A stretch of 20,149 nucleotides of DNA, taken from a virus. How positions within the stretch are numbered: position 1 is the first letter of the stretch; every line of letters begins with the position of its first letter. The DNA is taken from the IMG/VR virus record IMGVR_UViG_3300042924_000717, positions 1 to 20,149 of that record. The stretch is one strand, 5' to 3'. The notes beneath the pieces were generated by a model that worked only from the letters and a program-made list of their open reading frames with translations, did no database searches and was not told the origin of the DNA. A program made the position numbers and the translations under genes. Below are positions 12,115 through 19,985 of the stretch, piece by piece.

Positions 12115-14369
12115 CACTTAGCTCCTTTGGCAGAAATCGCACTGCCTTGATTTACGCCTGGCTGCTGTCCTGCTTGGGTAGGTCTTCCGGTTCGCTGGGG
12201 TCTATTGGCAGCACCACCTTGGACAGCTCGCGGAACAGCGCCAGCGGATCCTGAGTCTGGGATGTTGGTGCCGATTGCGGCGGCGAAATCATCAATGAGT
12301 TCACGATTTACTCCTGGCCATGTGTACCACGCTTTGCCAAAATATTCGTTTGGCGTACCGTCTGGTAATGTGTCTTTGCTGAAGAATTTTACACCAGGAA
12401 AGTCATCAGGTATTACCCCATTTTTCTTTTCCATGACATGCTTGAACATTTCATCCAAATCATTTTTGGTCATGGCCACTTTGTCGCCGCCTGCCGTCTC
12501 GTAGACAAACCTGTTGCCGCCTTCTGGCGTGCGCTCATAGGTGATGCCAAAGCCACGCTCATGCGTGCGGCCCTCTTTAACCGGAACATTGGCAAAAGGC
12601 AAATTGGCACCTTCTGCCTTTTTGACAATTGTTTCAAGGGTTGGGTGAGCAACCTCTTGGCCAGACGATAACACCCAGCTCTCCCAGTGGTAGCGCCCAA
12701 TGCTGGCCTTGTCAGCTCGGCCAACCTCCTTGTATAGATCCTGTACGCGCAAAGCCAAAGATCGCTCTAGCGCCTCGTATGTGGCAAGGCCTGGGCCTCC
12801 ATCAAACAGATGAGCCACATTGTCATAAATCTTGTCGCCGCCAGCAAACAGGCGGTTGATCTGAATACGATCTAACACCATGACATCTTCACGGCCAGAC
12901 ACCAACAAGGCAAAGGACAGCACCTTATTCTTGATGCCAACACCTTCGGCCAAGCTATAGAAATCGCGTCTGATCTGTGGCCCTGTCATCTGTGGATCGG
13001 CAACCATATCGTGCAGTGCCTGTAACTTGGTGCGGCCATCAGGCAATTTCTCGCTCATCTTGGGCAAGAATGTTCGCAAGAAATCATTGGCGTTGCTGGT
13101 CACCATATTGCCGGGACTGCCAGCAGGAATCGTTTGACCGATCATTTTTAAACCAGTGTCAATGTCAGCCTGCGTGTACTCGCCGCGCACGGCCTTTTGG
13201 ATAAGCGGCTGCATAGCCTCGGCAAGATCAAGAAAGCCAGACTCATGCGGGTAGGCAGATGCCCTGCGCGAAAGCATGGCCCAGAACATCAGGGTACCGG
13301 TTGTGTCTGCTTTGGCTGTTCCGTTTTGATAGATGTTGCGGAATTTATCTACCACTGCAAAGCCACGATCAGCTTCATCAATCTGGTTTTTGCTCATAGA
13401 GCCAAACCAGCTTGACCATTTTTTCATATCGTTGACATTGCTGATCAACCAGCTTGGCGGGATCGGAACTTCATTGGAGTTGTAGACATTGGCCATCATG
13501 GTGGCAAATGATTCATTTGACTTTAACGGGTCAGGGAATGCTGTCGCCAAATCATCCAACCGTGTAGAAACATCTTGATAGTTGCCGGGGTTGACATCAT
13601 TGACAATGTTTTGGCCTTTGCCATCTGGCGTGTATGAGCCGGTTACCTTGACTCGATATTCTGGCAACAACTGCAAGTTCTTTTCGGCAGTGACTTTTTC
13701 ACTTAATTTTGCTGCGCCATTGTCAACCATGGCAGATGAGTTCATGGTCATTTGACCATAACGCTCAAGCGGCACAGCGCCCATCCGCACTGGCATGCCA
13801 CCTTTCTCCGCTATGTTGAGCATCATTTCAGCAGCCTTGGGGGCAAGCTGCTTTGTTGCTTTTATTGTGCTTAGTGTTCCCGGCACCAGACCAAGTGCAG
13901 CACCGCCGGTTTGCAGCGCAGCCGTCCCATAATCTCCGCGCTTGGCTGAACTCACAGCATCGCCAAGCATTTGTCCAGACTCTTCCATCTGCATTGTTGT
14001 GCCCAAATATGGCGCAAAGTCTGCAAGACCAATATCTAAAGGCAAATTGCTGCTAGGGCCACCAATCAATGTTTGCGCATTCTTGCGAGCTTTGTATTGA
14101 TCCATGCCCAAGTCTACAAATTTAGACTGCAAGAAGTCAGCCAATCGTTGCCTTACAGTTGGCTCGATAGCCTTGATGGTGTCTGGATACCTTCCGGTGT
14201 AGGCCTGCTCGGGCATTCCCCGAGAAATGCCAGCCTCGGCCAGCAGAACATCACCAGGCTGTCTGCCTGGGGCTGTTTGCTCTGGCATGGCCACCTCAAC
14301 CGGCTCATCCGGGAATTGCATGGCGGTCAATGCTGACAGGTACTTGTTCTCAATGGGGCTGTAGGCCAT
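12114..14369 (-). CDS. Large putative internal virion (ejection) protein
   Basis: The 751-residue product lies between the gp15-like gene and the 961-residue gene. A charged, Pro-rich N-terminus (1-60) is followed by helices and a Gly/Ala-rich stretch (136-165). Residues about 465-545 form the most distinctive part: 'IRRDFYSLAEGVGIKNKVLS', 'FALLVSGREDVMVLDRIQIN', 'DGGPGLATYEALERSLALRV'. This resembles helical domains with a 'K..SF......V..LDR' signature found in large phage proteins, faintly like helix-hairpin-helix glycosylase folds, but no catalytic residue can be assigned. Then come 'GRYHWESWVLSSGQEVAHPT' (558-577) and a strand-rich part, ending in a low-complexity Gln/Gly/Pro tail (from about 705). 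The start has GAGGA at suitable spacing. Virion location is inferred from the operon. Confidence 0.72.
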   Translation of the reverse strand: MAYSPIENKYLSALTAMQFPDEPVEVAMPEQTAPGRQPGDVLLAEAGISRGMPEQAYTGRYPDTIKAIEPTVRQRLADFLQSKFVDLGMDQYKARKNAQTLIGGPSSNLPLDIGLADFAPYLGTTMQMEESGQMLGDAVSSAKRGDYGTAALQTGGAALGLVPGTLSTIKATKQLAPKAAEMMLNIAEKGGMPVRMGAVPLERYGQMTMNSSAMVDNGAAKLSEKVTAEKNLQLLPEYRVKVTGSYTPDGKGQNIVNDVNPGNYQDVSTRLDDLATAFPDPLKSNESFATMMANVYNSNEVPIPPSWLISNVNDMKKWSSWFGSMSKNQIDEADRGFAVVDKFRNIYQNGTAKADTTGTLMFWAMLSRRASAYPHESGFLDLAEAMQPLIQKAVRGEYTQADIDTGLKMIGQTIPAGSPGNMVTSNANDFLRTFLPKMSEKLPDGRTKLQALHDMVADPQMTGPQIRRDFYSLAEGVGIKNKVLSFALLVSGREDVMVLDRIQINRLFAGGDKIYDNVAHLFDGGPGLATYEALERSLALRVQDLYKEVGRADKASIGRYHWESWVLSSGQEVAHPTLETIVKKAEGANLPFANVPVKEGRTHERGFGITYERTPEGGNRFVYETAGGDKVAMTKNDLDEMFKHVMEKKNGVIPDDFPGVKFFSKDTLPDGTPNEYFGKAWYTWPGVNRELIDDFAAAIGTNIPDSGSAGAVPRAVQGGAANRPQRTGRPTQAGQQPGVNQGSAISAKGAK
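12122..12126 (-). promoter_or_regulatory. Ribosome binding site deciding the start of the 961-residue gene
   Basis: AGGAG on the minus strand is 7 nt from the ATG at 12112-12114 but only 4 nt from the GTG immediately before it (12115-12117). The ATG is therefore the better start and gives the compact TGATG junction with the upstream stop. Confidence 0.7.
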
Positions 14370-14371
14370 GC

Positions 14372-16174
14372 TTAGTTTCCTCGAGCTCTCTTGAGCAGCT
14401 TCTCAAGCTCATTAATTTGTCGCATCTTGGCGGGATCATTGCCAGCCTTTTGACGCAGGGCAGGCAGATTTTCTTCCGTTACCGGCCCTGTAATCCAATC
14501 ACGGCCTGATTTGTACTTGCCGTCTGCGCCTTTGGCAAACTCAGCCAGCGACTTCTGTGCGGCCTTGGCATCTTCGCTGTTTCGGCGCTTGACAATGTTG
14601 TCTTCAAGCTGGGTCAAGATCTGGCGCGGTGTCAAGGTCTTGTTGTCAAGTGCAGCCGCTGACTGAATCTGAAATGCCTCGGCTTGCAATTCTTTGCGGC
14701 GCTTGAACTCCTCGCCCTTGGGGTCAAGAACCACTACGCTACCAGCAATTACTGGGATGCCAGCAAGCTGGGAGATGCCGCGCTCAAGCTGAGAGCTGTC
14801 GCTCTTGTTGTCGCTTTGTAGCAGCTTGAGAACTGATACAGCATCTTTGCCGGTGATGCCTTTGCCAACCAATGCCTTGATCTGGGATGAGTCAGTGATG
14901 GTGTTGTTGTAGATGCCATCAATCAGATTAAAAAGAATGCCCTGGTTGGACTCAGCTTCTTTCACTGGCTTTGGCTCCAGCACATCCTTGAGGATGCCAA
15001 CCGACACCGAGCCCTCTGGCAAAGCGAGTAGCTGTTTAATCAGCGCCTTGCGCTCGGAGCTGTTCTCTGCCAGCGGAAAGATCTGCTCCAACAGGTTAAT
15101 GGCTTGACCCTCGGCAACTCGCTTGTCATCTGCTATCTTGGCATCCTTGATCGACTTGCGCTGATTGACGGCCACCATGAAGTTGGCAGTCACCTTGGCC
15201 ACCGACTCAAAGTCATTGGTGATCATGGATTGCAGCACCGGGCTCATGTTGCCCAGGTCGCCAGCCTTTAGCTTGGCCAGCGTCTTCTCTGGGTCAGCCA
15301 TGTTGGCATCAGACATTAGCGCCTTGGTTACAGCGTTGATCTTTGCTGTGCGCAGTGCCACCTCAAACTTAGTGCTGTAGCCGGTCTGCAAAGCCTTGTC
15401 GCCAAGCAGCAGGGATTGAGTCAGCACATTCTTGCGGAACACATCCGCGAGCTCGTCAACAGAACGCACCTGGCCGGTTGAGTCTGTAAAGCTGCCTTGC
15501 GATACCGTTTCTTCCAGCAATCTAATACTGTTGTCAAAGTCAGCGTCAAACTTGGCAATGCGTTGGTTTTTGGCTCTTTCTAGCTCGGCCTTGTAGGCGG
15601 CATTGAGCACAGTGTTGCCGTGCGTGGCCATGGTGGCGCGAAACTTAATTGAGGCTTCTGGGTCACTGTTTGCCAGCGCTTTAGGAAAGAAGCCGTCTGA
15701 CATGGCTTTAATCTTGGCGCCGACCTGCTCTGATGTGACGCTGCCGTTTTCTACACCAACCAACAATTTGTTGAGCTCGTTGCGGCCTTCAATTTCAAAA
15801 TGGCTTGACAGCTCCAAGCTGCGAGCCTTGGCCACGGCCTGATCAAAGAAGTTGAGCGAGCCGGTGCTGCCAATTGAAGATGTTTCACCCCGACCGCCAA
15901 GGCCAATCGTCACCCCGTTTTTTGCAGCCTCAAGCTGTTCGGCTGAAGGCGGGTTGCTTGCAACATATTGCAAGCCTTCTTGCTGGCGCAGGGTGCCTGC
16001 CATCTGGAATGCACTTGCGCTCATGCGGTCGAGAACCTGGGCAAGCTGGCCAGCACCTTGAGCCGCCACCCGTGGGCCAATGTAGTCCACCGACTGCTGC
16101 TGGGCCTGCACCATGGGCACGCTGCCGACCGAGCGAATTTGCATCTGACCTGATTCGATTCGTTGGGTGGCCAT
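14372..16174 (-). CDS. Internal virion protein, T7 gp15-like
   Basis: The product has 600 residues, shorter than T7 gp15 (about 750). It begins 'MATQRIESGQMQIRSVGSVP' and continues 'QSVDYIGPRVAAQGAGQLAQ' and 'VLDRMSASAFQMAG', an N-terminal signature common to internal core proteins of T7-like environmental phages. The rest is almost entirely helical, rich in Ala/Lys/Glu/Leu, as expected for proteins that partly unfold and refold during ejection. No enzyme motif is visible. It lies directly after the gp14-like gene (2 nt gap) with only a weak binding site, so coupled translation is likely. Order gp12-gp14-gp15-gp16 position is conserved with T7, which is the main support for the assignment. 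Confidence 0.82.
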   Translation of the reverse strand: MATQRIESGQMQIRSVGSVPMVQAQQQSVDYIGPRVAAQGAGQLAQVLDRMSASAFQMAGTLRQQEGLQYVASNPPSAEQLEAAKNGVTIGLGGRGETSSIGSTGSLNFFDQAVAKARSLELSSHFEIEGRNELNKLLVGVENGSVTSEQVGAKIKAMSDGFFPKALANSDPEASIKFRATMATHGNTVLNAAYKAELERAKNQRIAKFDADFDNSIRLLEETVSQGSFTDSTGQVRSVDELADVFRKNVLTQSLLLGDKALQTGYSTKFEVALRTAKINAVTKALMSDANMADPEKTLAKLKAGDLGNMSPVLQSMITNDFESVAKVTANFMVAVNQRKSIKDAKIADDKRVAEGQAINLLEQIFPLAENSSERKALIKQLLALPEGSVSVGILKDVLEPKPVKEAESNQGILFNLIDGIYNNTITDSSQIKALVGKGITGKDAVSVLKLLQSDNKSDSSQLERGISQLAGIPVIAGSVVVLDPKGEEFKRRKELQAEAFQIQSAAALDNKTLTPRQILTQLEDNIVKRRNSEDAKAAQKSLAEFAKGADGKYKSGRDWITGPVTEENLPALRQKAGNDPAKMRQINELEKLLKRARGN

Positions 16175-16176
16175 GC

Positions 16177-16788
16177 TTATGTCACTTTCAAGTAATCAGT
16201 GGCACCCTTGAGCAAGGTTGCATTGGCCAAGATGCCACCCGTCCTGCGAGCAGAAGCTCCAGCAAAATCAAGTTGGCCAGCCTGGCTGCGTGCGCTGTAC
16301 AGGTTGAGCATGTTCTGGTAGTCGGTTGATTGCAGCATGGCGCTGGCATCCTCAAAGCCCAATACCCTCGCGGTCAGGGCGTTAAGGTCGGAGATCCCAA
16401 CATCGCGCATTGTTGCGGCCACATTCTCGCGCTGCACAGCAGCCACAGAGCCCTCGCCCACCACCACGCCACTGGCAGCAGCCCGAGCTCGCATAGAGGC
16501 GTTGGTGGCACGCATGTTCTTGAGCAGGGTGTTGCCAGCGATCTGGTAGTTCTGCGCCTCAATTTCAGCCTTCTTGACCGTGCGGCCAGCTTGGATGGTG
16601 GCGTACTGCTCGCTCATGTCGGCACGCACCTCGGCCACCATCAGCGTGTCGCGTGCCTGTAGGAGGTAGCTTGTCTGCTGGTTTATTGCCGCAGCCTTTT
16701 GAGCCTCGGCTGCGCCGTAGGCACCAATGAGGCCTGCCGCACCCGCCATCTGGCCTGCATACGGATTTGCTGCTGGTGTTGTTGCCAT
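16177..16788 (-). CDS. Internal virion protein, T7 gp14-like
   Basis: The product has 203 residues, close to T7 gp14 (about 196). It is Ala/Gly-rich at the N-terminus ('GQMAGAAGLIGAYGAAEAQK') and continues as long helices with the family pattern 'QARDTLMVAEVRADMSEQYA', 'AQNYQIAGNTLLKNMRATNA' and 'ARAAASGVVVGEGSVAAVQR'. The 'G....GS......' segment after a 'R..A..SGV..G.GS' helix is characteristic of gp14-like core proteins. In T7 this protein is ejected first and reaches the outer membrane, making the exit channel. Here it follows tail tubular B by 3 nt with an AGGG-type binding site. The C-terminus ('RTGGILANATLLKGATDYLK') is also Gly/Ala-rich. Confidence 0.86.
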   Translation of the reverse strand: MATTPAANPYAGQMAGAAGLIGAYGAAEAQKAAAINQQTSYLLQARDTLMVAEVRADMSEQYATIQAGRTVKKAEIEAQNYQIAGNTLLKNMRATNASMRARAAASGVVVGEGSVAAVQRENVAATMRDVGISDLNALTARVLGFEDASAMLQSTDYQNMLNLYSARSQAGQLDFAGASARRTGGILANATLLKGATDYLKVT

Positions 16789-16791
16789 GTC

Positions 16792-19008
16792 TTATGTCCC
16801 TGAGAAAACAGCCACGCGATAGTCGAGGCCGAGCAAATTCATCTTGAGCGGCAGATCTTGGGACAGCTCAATAGACTGCTCGCGGCTGTAGCCAAGCACG
16901 CCATTAACGCGCTTAATTCCGGTGAACTCTGGCACGGGATCATCAAGCAGTGGGTTGTCAAACAAGCGGAAAGCCACCGGCTGGTTGTTGATGATCAGGT
17001 TCTGGGTCTCATTGACCACAGCGCTGATCTCGACAATGCGCTTCTTGAACGACACCCTGCTGCCGGTCTGTAGCTTGACCTCGGCAGGCATGGTCTTGAC
17101 AAACACGCTGATGGGCAGGCCGACCTCAAAGCTGGTGGTGCTTTCCCGATCAAAGGTTACAGCGCCGCCGCCGCTCACAGTTTCATTGCCTTGAGGTGAG
17201 CCATCACAAATTACATTGAGCGACTTGCCAATGTGGGGCAGGCCACTTCCAACACCCCCAGCAGAGGCACCAACAAACGCACAGTCGGTGAAGTACTCGT
17301 AGCCAAACATTTCAATGAAGTACCTGTCAACGCTGTTGAATGTTCGCTTGGTCACCGCATAGATCGTATTAACATCCACGCCCACATCAATGAACCGGCC
17401 ATCGGTGGTGAACTCGCTGGGGCTGGTTACTTGCTGGCTGCGCATGATGCTGAAGGCTGCAATGCTGCCGTCATCGGTGTTGGTCATCAGCAACAGATCA
17501 GCCTCTTCAGTGCTGGATGCCTTGCGCAGGGCGACCCTCTGCGGCCCCTTGAGCAAGTGCCCGGACAGCAGCGAGATGCGCTGGGTGATGTAGGTCAACT
17601 GAGTGTCGTTAAAGATGAACTCGTTGAGCGACTTGCCCTGGCGCTGAATGTAGATTGAGCCAGAGTCCACCGACTGCACCCGGGTGCCAGGCTTGATGCC
17701 ATTGCGACTCACATTCTTGAATGTGAAGGTCAGCGGCGTGACCGGATCAGATCCAGCTTGCGGAATGAAGAACTCGCCGCCCGTGCTGAACACTTGGAAG
17801 TCACGCCCAGAGATGATGTCAGTGATGACATTCAGGTCGTTGGTATCCAGCGTGGCCTCGACCGCATCATCATCCAGCGACTCGCTCGGCACAAAGTCAA
17901 AGAACAGGCCGATCTTTGAGCCCCAGATTGTGGATGGCCGAGACTTGCTGCCGCCAAAGTAGAGCCTGCCTTCGTGGAAAGTTACTGTGCGTGGCCAGCC
18001 CTTGGTGCTCGACCAGACATCTTCATAACCATGTTCAATTTCCCATTTGCCCTGATCAATGGTAGAAGTTGAAAAAAACGGGTATTCAACAACAGCCCTA
18101 ATTTTAGTGTCTGTCAACACTTCAACAATTCGGGCACGCCCTTGAGGCTGCGCATTTATATATTGGTTTACCGCCGCCGCCTTAAAAGATGAAATTTCAT
18201 ATTGGCTGGCGCTGTTTGGTGTTGTCACCCAAGCAGGATGAACTGTCAAAACCTTGGTTGTGCCGTCGTAGTCTTCGCATAAGCGTGTCTGTCCAACACC
18301 AGTTCCAGATGTGATTTCAATAAACATGCCAACATAAATATCATCGACAGAACTTGATGCCGACTTTAAAGTAATAGTACTGGAAGTCGCCGCCTGCGCC
18401 GTGCCGGTAGTATGGTTGGTGTTTGTAGCAGTTAACTCCACATTTCCAGAAACAGCCGTCAACGCCAATGTACTTGTTGTGCGAATGTGTGTATCAAGTT
18501 CAAAAGCATATTTTGGTATTGAATCAAAATTGATAGATGCAACTTGCCATGCTGTATCACTTGTCCTGGTGATTCGCACAGGCTGTAAGTCAGGATGCAC
18601 CACGATCAATGTATCGGCAGACTGAGTCCAGCACATATCGTCAACAATGTCGCTGCCAATTGTGGTGGTCAAGTAGCTGTTGCCGGTGCCATTGATGTTG
18701 GCCTGCACCACGCCATTTTTGATGACATGCATGCGGTTGTGGGTAAAGCACAACATGTAGCTGTCAGTGACTGAGAACTGGAAAGACACCAACCGCACGC
18801 CATTGCCAGCGCTTGGGGTGCTGCTGTTTGGCAGCTCAAACACATGCTTGGTGCCTGGCCTGCGGCGCAGCCCACCTTGGGGCTGGATCAGCACATTGGT
18901 GGCTTTGGCCAAGGCGTTGTTGTACGCAGCCAGGTCTACCCGCGCACGCAGCAGCGGGTCAAGCTCGCCGGTTGCAAAGTTGGTGGTGAACTCGACAAAA
19001 CGGGGCAT
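16792..19008 (-). CDS. Tail tubular protein B (T7 gp12-like nozzle protein)
   Basis: The product has 738 residues (T7 gp12 about 794). The N-terminus 'NFATGELDPLLRARVDLAAY' and 'NVLIQPQGGLRRRPGTKHV' is diagnostic of the family. Other typical stretches are 'WTQSADTLIVVHPDLQPVRI' (127-146), 'GWPRTVTFHEGRLYFGGSKS' (337-356) and 'STGGEFFI' (about 410). This protein forms the distal nozzle of the short tail and gates DNA exit. Residues about 201-272 form an extra beta-domain described separately. The ATG overlaps the stop of the upstream tail tubular A gene by one base (TGATG), so the two subunits are likely translationally coupled. The AT content is higher across about 18030-18550 than in the rest of the gene. 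Confidence 0.93.
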   Translation of the reverse strand: MPRFVEFTTNFATGELDPLLRARVDLAAYNNALAKATNVLIQPQGGLRRRPGTKHVFELPNSSTPSAGNGVRLVSFQFSVTDSYMLCFTHNRMHVIKNGVVQANINGTGNSYLTTTIGSDIVDDMCWTQSADTLIVVHPDLQPVRITRTSDTAWQVASINFDSIPKYAFELDTHIRTTSTLALTAVSGNVELTATNTNHTTGTAQAATSSTITLKSASSSVDDIYVGMFIEITSGTGVGQTRLCEDYDGTTKVLTVHPAWVTTPNSASQYEISSFKAAAVNQYINAQPQGRARIVEVLTDTKIRAVVEYPFFSTSTIDQGKWEIEHGYEDVWSSTKGWPRTVTFHEGRLYFGGSKSRPSTIWGSKIGLFFDFVPSESLDDDAVEATLDTNDLNVITDIISGRDFQVFSTGGEFFIPQAGSDPVTPLTFTFKNVSRNGIKPGTRVQSVDSGSIYIQRQGKSLNEFIFNDTQLTYITQRISLLSGHLLKGPQRVALRKASSTEEADLLLMTNTDDGSIAAFSIMRSQQVTSPSEFTTDGRFIDVGVDVNTIYAVTKRTFNSVDRYFIEMFGYEYFTDCAFVGASAGGVGSGLPHIGKSLNVICDGSPQGNETVSGGGAVTFDRESTTSFEVGLPISVFVKTMPAEVKLQTGSRVSFKKRIVEISAVVNETQNLIINNQPVAFRLFDNPLLDDPVPEFTGIKRVNGVLGYSREQSIELSQDLPLKMNLLGLDYRVAVFSGT
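18193..18408 (-). other. Promiscuous beta-domain embedded in tail tubular B
   Basis: Residues about 201-272 include 'STITLKSASSSVDDIYVGMF', 'IEITSGTGVGQTRLCEDYDG', 'TTKVLTVHPAWVTTPNSASQ' and 'YEI'. I recognise the 'D.Y.G..I.I.SGTG.GQ.R.I..Y.G.TKV.TV..AW...P...S.Y.I' pattern as a short module that recurs in unrelated phage tail and structural proteins. It lies within an AT-richer segment of the gene, which suits exchange or insertion. The boundaries are approximate. Confidence 0.6.
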
Positions 19009-19622
19009 CAGTTCCTCACTGCAATCAGGCTGTAGTCTTCAATGACTCGCACGGGATTGTTCTGGCCATCAATCTGGGCAGCAGTGCGGAAGTAGCCGCC
19101 ACGGCCATTCTCGCTGATGTCGCCTGTGGCCACGCGCTGCCACTTGTTGGCCTTGTCTTGCTGCTCGGTCACGGTCTCGGCAATGTGCCATGCAACCATA
19201 TATTTGAGCAATTGCACAAAGTATTGCGGCATCGCAAACTCTGGCACGCTGTATTGGTAGTCAATGAAGACTTCGGGCTGATTCGTCAGGAGCTTGTCGC
19301 CCTGGATCTCCCAATCCTGCCGTGGGCGAGCGCCTGGCTGCGCGGTCTCATAGACGGCGCGGGGGCTGGCGAGTCGGTCACCCGGCAGTTGATATTCGTA
19401 CAGCCATACGCTGTTTGGGGTGGTGATCAGCTTCGCAAGCTGCACCTTCTTCATGCCAAATGTCCACGGGTACATGACCAGGGTGGAATCACGGATGTCG
19501 GGATACAGGCGGTCGCAAACACTCGACTCGTCTGTGCCGTCATTGAAAGACGATATTGCCTTTGCCCCGATCAGGAGGAGGGCATCAGAGCAGATCGAAA
19601 CACCAGTGTCACCAGCAGCCAT
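19008..19622 (-). CDS. Tail tubular protein A (T7 gp11-like gatekeeper)
   Basis: The product has 204 residues (T7 gp11 about 196). The N-terminus 'ICSDALLLIGAKAISSFNDG' and 'CDRLYPDIRDSTLVMYPWTF' matches the family pattern 'ICN.AL..IGA..I.SF.D......C...Y...R...L...PW'. Later 'LPGDRLASPRAVYE' and 'LLTNQPEVFIDYQYSVPEFA' also fit. It forms the adaptor ring between portal and nozzle. A GAGGGG binding site precedes the ATG at 19622. A hairpin terminator lies 22 nt further upstream, so this is the first gene after it and its expression depends on read-through or an unseen promoter. The stop shares a base with the tail tubular B start. Confidence 0.92.
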   Translation of the reverse strand: MAAGDTGVSICSDALLLIGAKAISSFNDGTDESSVCDRLYPDIRDSTLVMYPWTFGMKKVQLAKLITTPNSVWLYEYQLPGDRLASPRAVYETAQPGARPRQDWEIQGDKLLTNQPEVFIDYQYSVPEFAMPQYFVQLLKYMVAWHIAETVTEQQDKANKWQRVATGDISENGRGGYFRTAAQIDGQNNPVRVIEDYSLIAVRN

Positions 19623-19644
19623 TTGAACCCCTCAATGTAAGAAA

Positions 19645-19676
19645 GGCCATCCTCCGAGAATCCCCAGAAGATGGCC
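19645..19676 (-). terminator. Intrinsic terminator between capsid-associated gene and tail genes
   Basis: In minus-strand RNA, GGCCAUCUUCUG pairs with CGGAGGAUGGCC around the 8-nt loop GGGAUUCU: 12 pairs, two of them G-U. It is followed by UUUCUU. The two G-U positions become C/A mismatches in plus-strand RNA, which supports function on the minus-strand transcript. Its position after the capsid block and before tail tubular A corresponds to T7 T-phi between genes 10 and 11. Confidence 0.78.
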
Positions 19677-19694
19677 CAGTTGACTCAACACCGA

Positions 19695-19970
19695 TTAGTC
19701 GGTGTCAGTTGCGCTCACGGTAGTTCCGTCAGCAATGTCAACCACACCAGCCGAGGATACAGCATTGACATAAGTCAACACCAAACTTGGCGTAGTAGCG
19801 TCATAGACAAAAATAATGTCACCCACATTTAACAGCGATGCAATGCTGTCAAAGTAGCTCACAGTGTTAACCGTGGCTTGAGTATCTGTTGTCTTATACA
19901 GATACATGTTGGGCGCGTTTCCAGATTTGGAAGCGCAAACGGTCACAAGACCAGTGCTAGAAAAAGCCAT
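19695..19970 (-). CDS. Small capsid-associated protein (possible decoration protein)
   Basis: The 91-residue protein 'MAFSSTGLVTVCASKSGNAP', 'MYLYKTTDTQATVNTVSYFD', 'LLNVGDIIFVYD' and a Val/Ser/Thr-rich end ('VVDIADGTTVSATDTD') belongs to a family of small, beta-rich proteins I recall directly beside major capsid genes in many phages. Its role is usually not established, and decoration or head-fibre-like roles have been proposed. No membrane segment or enzyme motif is seen. A strong AGGAGGG binding site (19978-19984) sits 7 nt before the ATG, consistent with high expression. The gene starts 15 nt after the capsid stop and ends 18 nt before the terminator hairpin, so it shares the capsid transcript. 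Confidence 0.78.
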   Translation of the reverse strand: MAFSSTGLVTVCASKSGNAPNMYLYKTTDTQATVNTVSYFDSIASLLNVGDIIFVYDATTPSLVLTYVNAVSSAGVVDIADGTTVSATDTD

Positions 19971-19985
19971 TTTGCGACCCTCCTA

